Part shown: in pieces, positions 60,678 to 64,000 of the stretch
How the letters are laid out: each line of letters opens with the position of its first letter
How positions within the stretch are numbered: position 1 is the stretch's first letter
Assembly (NCBI GenBank): GCA_016195665.1
Contig: JACPZD010000001.1
Location: 218,848 to 282,847, forward strand
Reading direction: 5' to 3'
From: Gammaproteobacteria bacterium
GTDB taxonomy: Bacteria > Pseudomonadota > Gammaproteobacteria > SURF-13
Length of the DNA: 64,000 nt
Position numbers and translations under genes: made by a program
The notes under the pieces: generated by a model
Seen by the model: the letters and a program-made list of their open reading frames with translations, nothing else
The model's database searches: none
Told to the model about the DNA's origin: nothing

Positions 60678-61664
60678 TCATCTGCTCTGGGAGGCCAGCT
60701 TCGGCGGCGGGAGGTCGACGTGGATCGGCGGTATACTCTTGAGGTAGACCGCCATGGCGTGACGGTCGGCATCGGTGAGCTTTGAAGTTCCCCGTACCAC
60801 GGCCTTCATGGCCGAACCTACGAGATCCGATTCGGGTGTCATGCCGGTCTTCAGCAGCACCTGTATATCCTCGATCGACCAACTGCCGATGCCCGTCTTG
60901 ACGTCCGAAGTAATGTTTGTCGCATTCTGCCTCTCGGGACCGCCAATATTTCCAGAGAAGGATCTATTGGGCTTGAGCGCGCCCAGAAAATTGCGCGGCG
61001 TATGGCACTCCTCGCAGTGCGTAACGGCATTAACGAGATAATTGCCGCGATTCCAGTCTTCTCCCCGGGCCGGTTCGGTCCTGATCGGTCCGACGGTAAA
61101 GAACAATTCACGCCAGAAGAAGAGGAGCGCGCGCCAGCCGAAGGGCGGCTTCACTTTGTGCGGTTTGTCGGGCGCCGGTACTGCTGGCAGGCTCATGAGG
61201 TAGGCGTAAATATCTTCCATGTCGCGATCGGTAAGCTTGGTAAACGAGGTGTAGGGAAAGACCGGGAAGAGATACTCTCCCTTGCGCCCGACGCCGTTGC
61301 GCAGTGCGGCCTTGAACTCCGCCTGACTCCAGGCTCCGATGCCGTACTGCTTATCGGGCGTGATGTTGGGGGTACGGAAAGTGCCAAAAGGTGTATCGAG
61401 TCCGAGGCCGCCCGAAAGGGCTCCGCCATTCTTGGGGTCCCCGTGGCAGCCGTAGCAATCAGCTGCTTTGACAAGATATTTACCGCGTCCGATCGACTCC
61501 GCATCGGCAGCGCGCACCTCCGTTTGTGCCTGGGTGATGGTGAGATCTTTGAGCAACTTGCCTTTCTTGTCCTGCACGCCGTCGGTGTCCATCAGGAACA
61601 CCAGCGCCGCAACGAGGAGCCCAATGACGAGGAGCGATCCAGTGAAAAATCGCGAAAATTTCAT
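60678..61664 (-). CDS. Membrane-anchored dihaem cytochrome c
   Basis: The protein has 328 residues. An uncleaved N-terminal helix (SLLVIGLLVAALVFLM) is followed by two c-type domains with haem sites CYGCH near 70 and CEECH near 217, each with a later Met ligand candidate. It resembles the cytochrome subunits of periplasmic dehydrogenases. It lies 59 bases after a Tat-exported metallophosphoesterase and is probably in the same unit. Confidence 0.88.
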   Translation of the reverse strand: MKFSRFFTGSLLVIGLLVAALVFLMDTDGVQDKKGKLLKDLTITQAQTEVRAADAESIGRGKYLVKAADCYGCHGDPKNGGALSGGLGLDTPFGTFRTPNITPDKQYGIGAWSQAEFKAALRNGVGRKGEYLFPVFPYTSFTKLTDRDMEDIYAYLMSLPAVPAPDKPHKVKPPFGWRALLFFWRELFFTVGPIRTEPARGEDWNRGNYLVNAVTHCEECHTPRNFLGALKPNRSFSGNIGGPERQNATNITSDVKTGIGSWSIEDIQVLLKTGMTPESDLVGSAMKAVVRGTSKLTDADRHAMAVYLKSIPPIHVDLPPPKLASQSR

Positions 61665-61723
61665 GGTAGCAGTCTTCCTGGGTGAAGGGAGCGTCAGCGC
61701 CGAGCGCGGGACGCCCCTCCTGA

Positions 61724-62602
61724 CTAACCAATCGGATTGGTGACCGACTTGAACCCGTTGCCTTGGGTCTGCGCGGAGACGAAGCCCAGACCATTGAACG
61801 GATGGGTGGGGTCCCAGGCGACGGGCTTTCTTTTCGGCTGTGAACCCGCAGGCGGGAACGGAAAAATCAACGATTCCGCCGCGTGATGAGCGATTTTTCC
61901 GGTCATATGATGATGCTCCTGATGGATATGTCCATAGAACACCGTCACATACTCGTAGGGCGTCAGGATGTCGATCGCCTTGGCACCATCATTGGTCGCC
62001 CAGTCCCATGCAGGATAGAGGTCGAACAAGGGGCGATGAGCGAAGACGACGACCGGCTGCGCCTTGTCGTGCCGAGCCAAATCGGCGTGCAGCCATTGCA
62101 GCTGATCTTCTCCAATCAATCCGTTAGGGTCCGAGACATTGTCGAGCGCAATGAAATGCACACCCTTGTGATCGAAGCTGTAGTGACCGACGCCAAACAT
62201 GGTTTTGTACATCTCGCCATTGTCGAGCCCGGCATCGTTCTCGCCTGGGATGAATCGCACATCCTTGACCTTAAGATCGGCAACGATGGTCTTGAATTCC
62301 GCCATGCGTCGGTGGCGCTCCTTGTCGTCGGGGGCGGCATGGGTGAGGTCGCCGGTGAACATGATGAAATCGGGTTGATACTCAAAGCTATTCACAGCCG
62401 CGACGGCGCGCTTCAGGGTGTTCTTCGCTTCGGGGCTGGGCGGCCCCTCGAAGCCCCAATGGCTGTCCGACATCTGCACGAAGGAGAAGTCCTGTCCTGC
62501 CGCAGCCAGGGCACGACCCCAAGGTCCAAGGCTCGAGGCGACGACAACCCCCCCAAGGCCAGCCAGCTTAAGAAAATCTCTGCGGTTAGTATTTAAACTC
62601 AT
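61724..62602 (-). CDS. Tat-exported metallophosphoesterase
   Basis: The protein has 292 residues. The N-terminus has a Tat signal (NRRDFLKLAGLGGVVVASS). Calcineurin-type metal motifs are present: MSDSHWG in the D-x-H position, FTGDLTH (GD), PGENDAG (where GNHD is usual), VVVFAHRP and YGHIHQEHHH. The usual GNHD is GEND here. It acts in the periplasm on an unknown phosphoester. The neighbours are a cytochrome c and an ECF sigma/anti-sigma pair. Confidence 0.88.
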   Translation of the reverse strand: MSLNTNRRDFLKLAGLGGVVVASSLGPWGRALAAAGQDFSFVQMSDSHWGFEGPPSPEAKNTLKRAVAAVNSFEYQPDFIMFTGDLTHAAPDDKERHRRMAEFKTIVADLKVKDVRFIPGENDAGLDNGEMYKTMFGVGHYSFDHKGVHFIALDNVSDPNGLIGEDQLQWLHADLARHDKAQPVVVFAHRPLFDLYPAWDWATNDGAKAIDILTPYEYVTVFYGHIHQEHHHMTGKIAHHAAESLIFPFPPAGSQPKRKPVAWDPTHPFNGLGFVSAQTQGNGFKSVTNPIG

Positions 62603-62770
62603 GTGATTGCCTCCGATTGAGAGGCGCCAGGAATTGGCGCCATCACAATGTAATACCTGCGAGGCTCGTACTTTATTCCCGGAAAGGCCATTAATTTTGG
62701 CCTCGGGATAAAATACTTGGCAGCACAGCCTTCATTAAGTGAACAGGAAGACGGTGGATGATTGCGTCTT

Positions 62771-63544
62771 TTACATGCGGTTATTCGATGAGCGCTGAAC
62801 CAGTCTTACAAATTCCTGTAACTCGTCTTTATTAAGCTCCGACACCGCCCAAAAGCGCATGCCTGATTGGGTCCAGTGAATAATATGATAGCCCTGACGT
62901 GACAACACTTTGGCGGCTGTAACCGCCTCGTCATCGGCTGGCCAGATAAATAGGTTGATGTAGTGCTTACGATACCGGTAGACCAGCGCGGCCACCGTTT
63001 TATTTTCGAGATAATCCAACCGCGCGCCGGTTAAAGGGAATCCCTGCTGGGCAAAATCTTCTACCGGCGGTGAAAAATCGAGCTTGCCGTTAAACCAGGG
63101 TTTCACCGTATGTTGATCGGACGATGCTACATCGGTAAGGTGATTCGCCAGCAGTGAGCGCACGTGATTAGCGACAATCTCCTTCTCTACCATATCGTCT
63201 ACCGAACGGGTGGACAAAAGCGGCACGACAGTCCACGCCAAAACTGCAACCAAGGCCAGGGCGGCGCCCGTATTGAGCCATGACCAGGGAATTGCGTTGC
63301 GGAGCTTTCGTTCCGATTTATCCGCCTTGCGCAAGGCGGAATGGATGCGGCTTTGCAAATCTCTGTGCGGTTTAAGATAGAGTGACTCGCCCTTGAGCGC
63401 GGAGCACAGAGCGTGGTGGTTGCTGAATATCTGCGCACAGACCGAACACGACTTCAGATGCTGATCCAGCTCTAAACTCTTAAGCAACTCCAATTCCCCG
63501 TCCGCGTAGGCGTGAATCAAGTTTTTCGCATCTTCACAGTTCAT
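62771..63544 (-). CDS. Anti-sigma factor with zinc-finger domain
   Basis: The protein has 257 residues from ATG 63544, which overlaps the sigma-factor stop (ATGA). The N-terminal ZAS motif, EDAKNLIHAYADGEL ... DQHLKSCSVC (H-x3-C-x2-C), precedes one membrane helix (TGAALALVAVLAWTVVPLL) and a periplasmic domain of about 140 residues. It holds the ECF sigma factor at the membrane until a signal arrives. Confidence 0.9.
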   Translation of the reverse strand: MNCEDAKNLIHAYADGELELLKSLELDQHLKSCSVCAQIFSNHHALCSALKGESLYLKPHRDLQSRIHSALRKADKSERKLRNAIPWSWLNTGAALALVAVLAWTVVPLLSTRSVDDMVEKEIVANHVRSLLANHLTDVASSDQHTVKPWFNGKLDFSPPVEDFAQQGFPLTGARLDYLENKTVAALVYRYRKHYINLFIWPADDEAVTAAKVLSRQGYHIIHWTQSGMRFWAVSELNKDELQEFVRLVQRSSNNRM

Positions 63545-64000
63545 AGGGATACCCCTTCCTTCGCGCCTACGGTCAAGCATTCCTGGAGCCGCTTACGTGC
63601 GCGGGCCAAGCGGGACATCACCGTCCCCACCGGCACGTCGGTGATGGCCGCAATTTGTTTATAAGACATGTCTTCTAGCTCGCGCAGTATCATCACCTCA
63701 CGAAACTCAACGGGCAGCGCTTCCAAAGCCTGTCTCAGTGTTTGTTCATCCACTTGCTGCAATAAGAGCGTCTCCGGATTCGTAGTAGAAATACTGGATG
63801 TTGCTTCAAGCGCGGCGGAATGTTCATGGACTTCCTCATCGAATGACGTTATCAAATCCTGCACACGATTTTGCTTCAGCCACGTGTAGCATGTGTTACG
63901 CACGATGGAGAGCAGCCAGGCGCGTGCGTCCCCGCCGCCGCGAAAACTATCAAAGAATTTGAAGGCGCGTAAATAAGCCTCCTGTACCATATCCTCCGCG
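63541..64000 (-). CDS. ECF RNA polymerase sigma factor (5' end outside the window)
   Basis: The C-terminal ~153 residues are visible. Region 2 begins at the edge (EDMVQEAYLRAFKFFDSF, ARAWLLSIVRNTCYTWLK) and region 4 is complete (LEALPVEFREVMILRELEDM, YKQIAAITDVPVGTVMSRLARARKRL). It is co-translated with the anti-sigma factor. It may control the metallophosphoesterase and cytochrome genes downstream. Confidence 0.93.
   Translation of the reverse strand, partial: AEDMVQEAYLRAFKFFDSFRGGGDARAWLLSIVRNTCYTWLKQNRVQDLITSFDEEVHEHSAALEATSSISTTNPETLLLQQVDEQTLRQALEALPVEFREVMILRELEDMSYKQIAAITDVPVGTVMSRLARARKRLQECLTVGAKEGVSL

Overview
The window is a GC-rich stretch of a gammaproteobacterial chromosome. 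The gene order prmA-accC-accB-aroQ, the ubiK/yifB pair, an acnB-type aconitase, a pstSCAB-phoU operon and a porin-glnK-amtB operon all fit that class. I cannot name a genus. Conserved housekeeping blocks alternate with accessory islands, dispersed palindromic repeats, one IS630-family element, a REP-associated transposase, two toxin-antitoxin pairs and several decayed genes.

Region by region. 0.1-11.3 kb (+): a compact, often overlapping cluster that looks like a specialised-metabolite or lipid pathway. It holds two aminopropyltransferase (spermidine synthase)-like proteins, two GNAT acyltransferases, an ABC half-exporter, a solo ketosynthase, an acyl carrier protein and a complete DevBCA/TolC-like tripartite exporter. 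11.9-15.2 kb (-): rnpB, catalase remnants in scrambled order, and katG with a candidate OxyR site. 15.4-20.4 kb (-): hairpin arrays, a zinc-ribbon protein, prmA, accC, accB, aroQ. 20.5-28.2 kb: a secreted subtilisin-like protease, an SMR pump, a cyclophilin, a C-terminally truncated deacetylase-like gene, a DUF2156 protein, a GNAT and ettA. 28.3-30.5 kb: hicAB-like pair, REP/RAYT, HEPN-like protein. 30.9-34.1 kb (-): porin-glnK-amtB behind a sigma-54 promoter and NtrC sites. 34.2-41.1 kb: ubiK, yifB, purB, acnB (carrying an in-frame palindromic repeat) and an RHH/PIN module, with acnB and the module bracketed by inverted copies of one intergenic repeat. 41.1-46.0 kb (-): phoU-pstBACS behind a Pho box; pstA carries an apparent one-base frameshift. 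46.3-54.2 kb: an uncommon island with a P-type ATPase carrying an N-terminal HMA2-like domain, a divergent S-adenosylmethionine synthetase, a DUF3562-like protein, two more HMA2-like proteins, a YtaF/MntP-type transporter, a decayed MgtE, an amphipathic phasin-like protein and a DUF5132 protein. 54.4-57.8 kb (-): acr3-arsC and olsA-olsB (ornithine lipids). 57.8-64.0 kb: small envelope or secreted proteins, the IS630 element, a dihaem cytochrome c, a Tat-exported metallophosphoesterase, and an anti-sigma/ECF sigma pair cut by the window end.

How the parts fit. The first cluster can supply an acyl-ACP (ketosynthase and ACP), amine-modifying enzymes and two export systems, so an exported acylated amine or lipid-like product is the simplest hypothesis. 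The right half has a phosphate-limitation theme: Pst transport, ornithine-lipid synthesis that spares phospholipid, and a Pho-box-like direct repeat in front of the DUF5132 operon. Two regions deserve most attention as undescribed systems: 110-11292 and 46296-54204.
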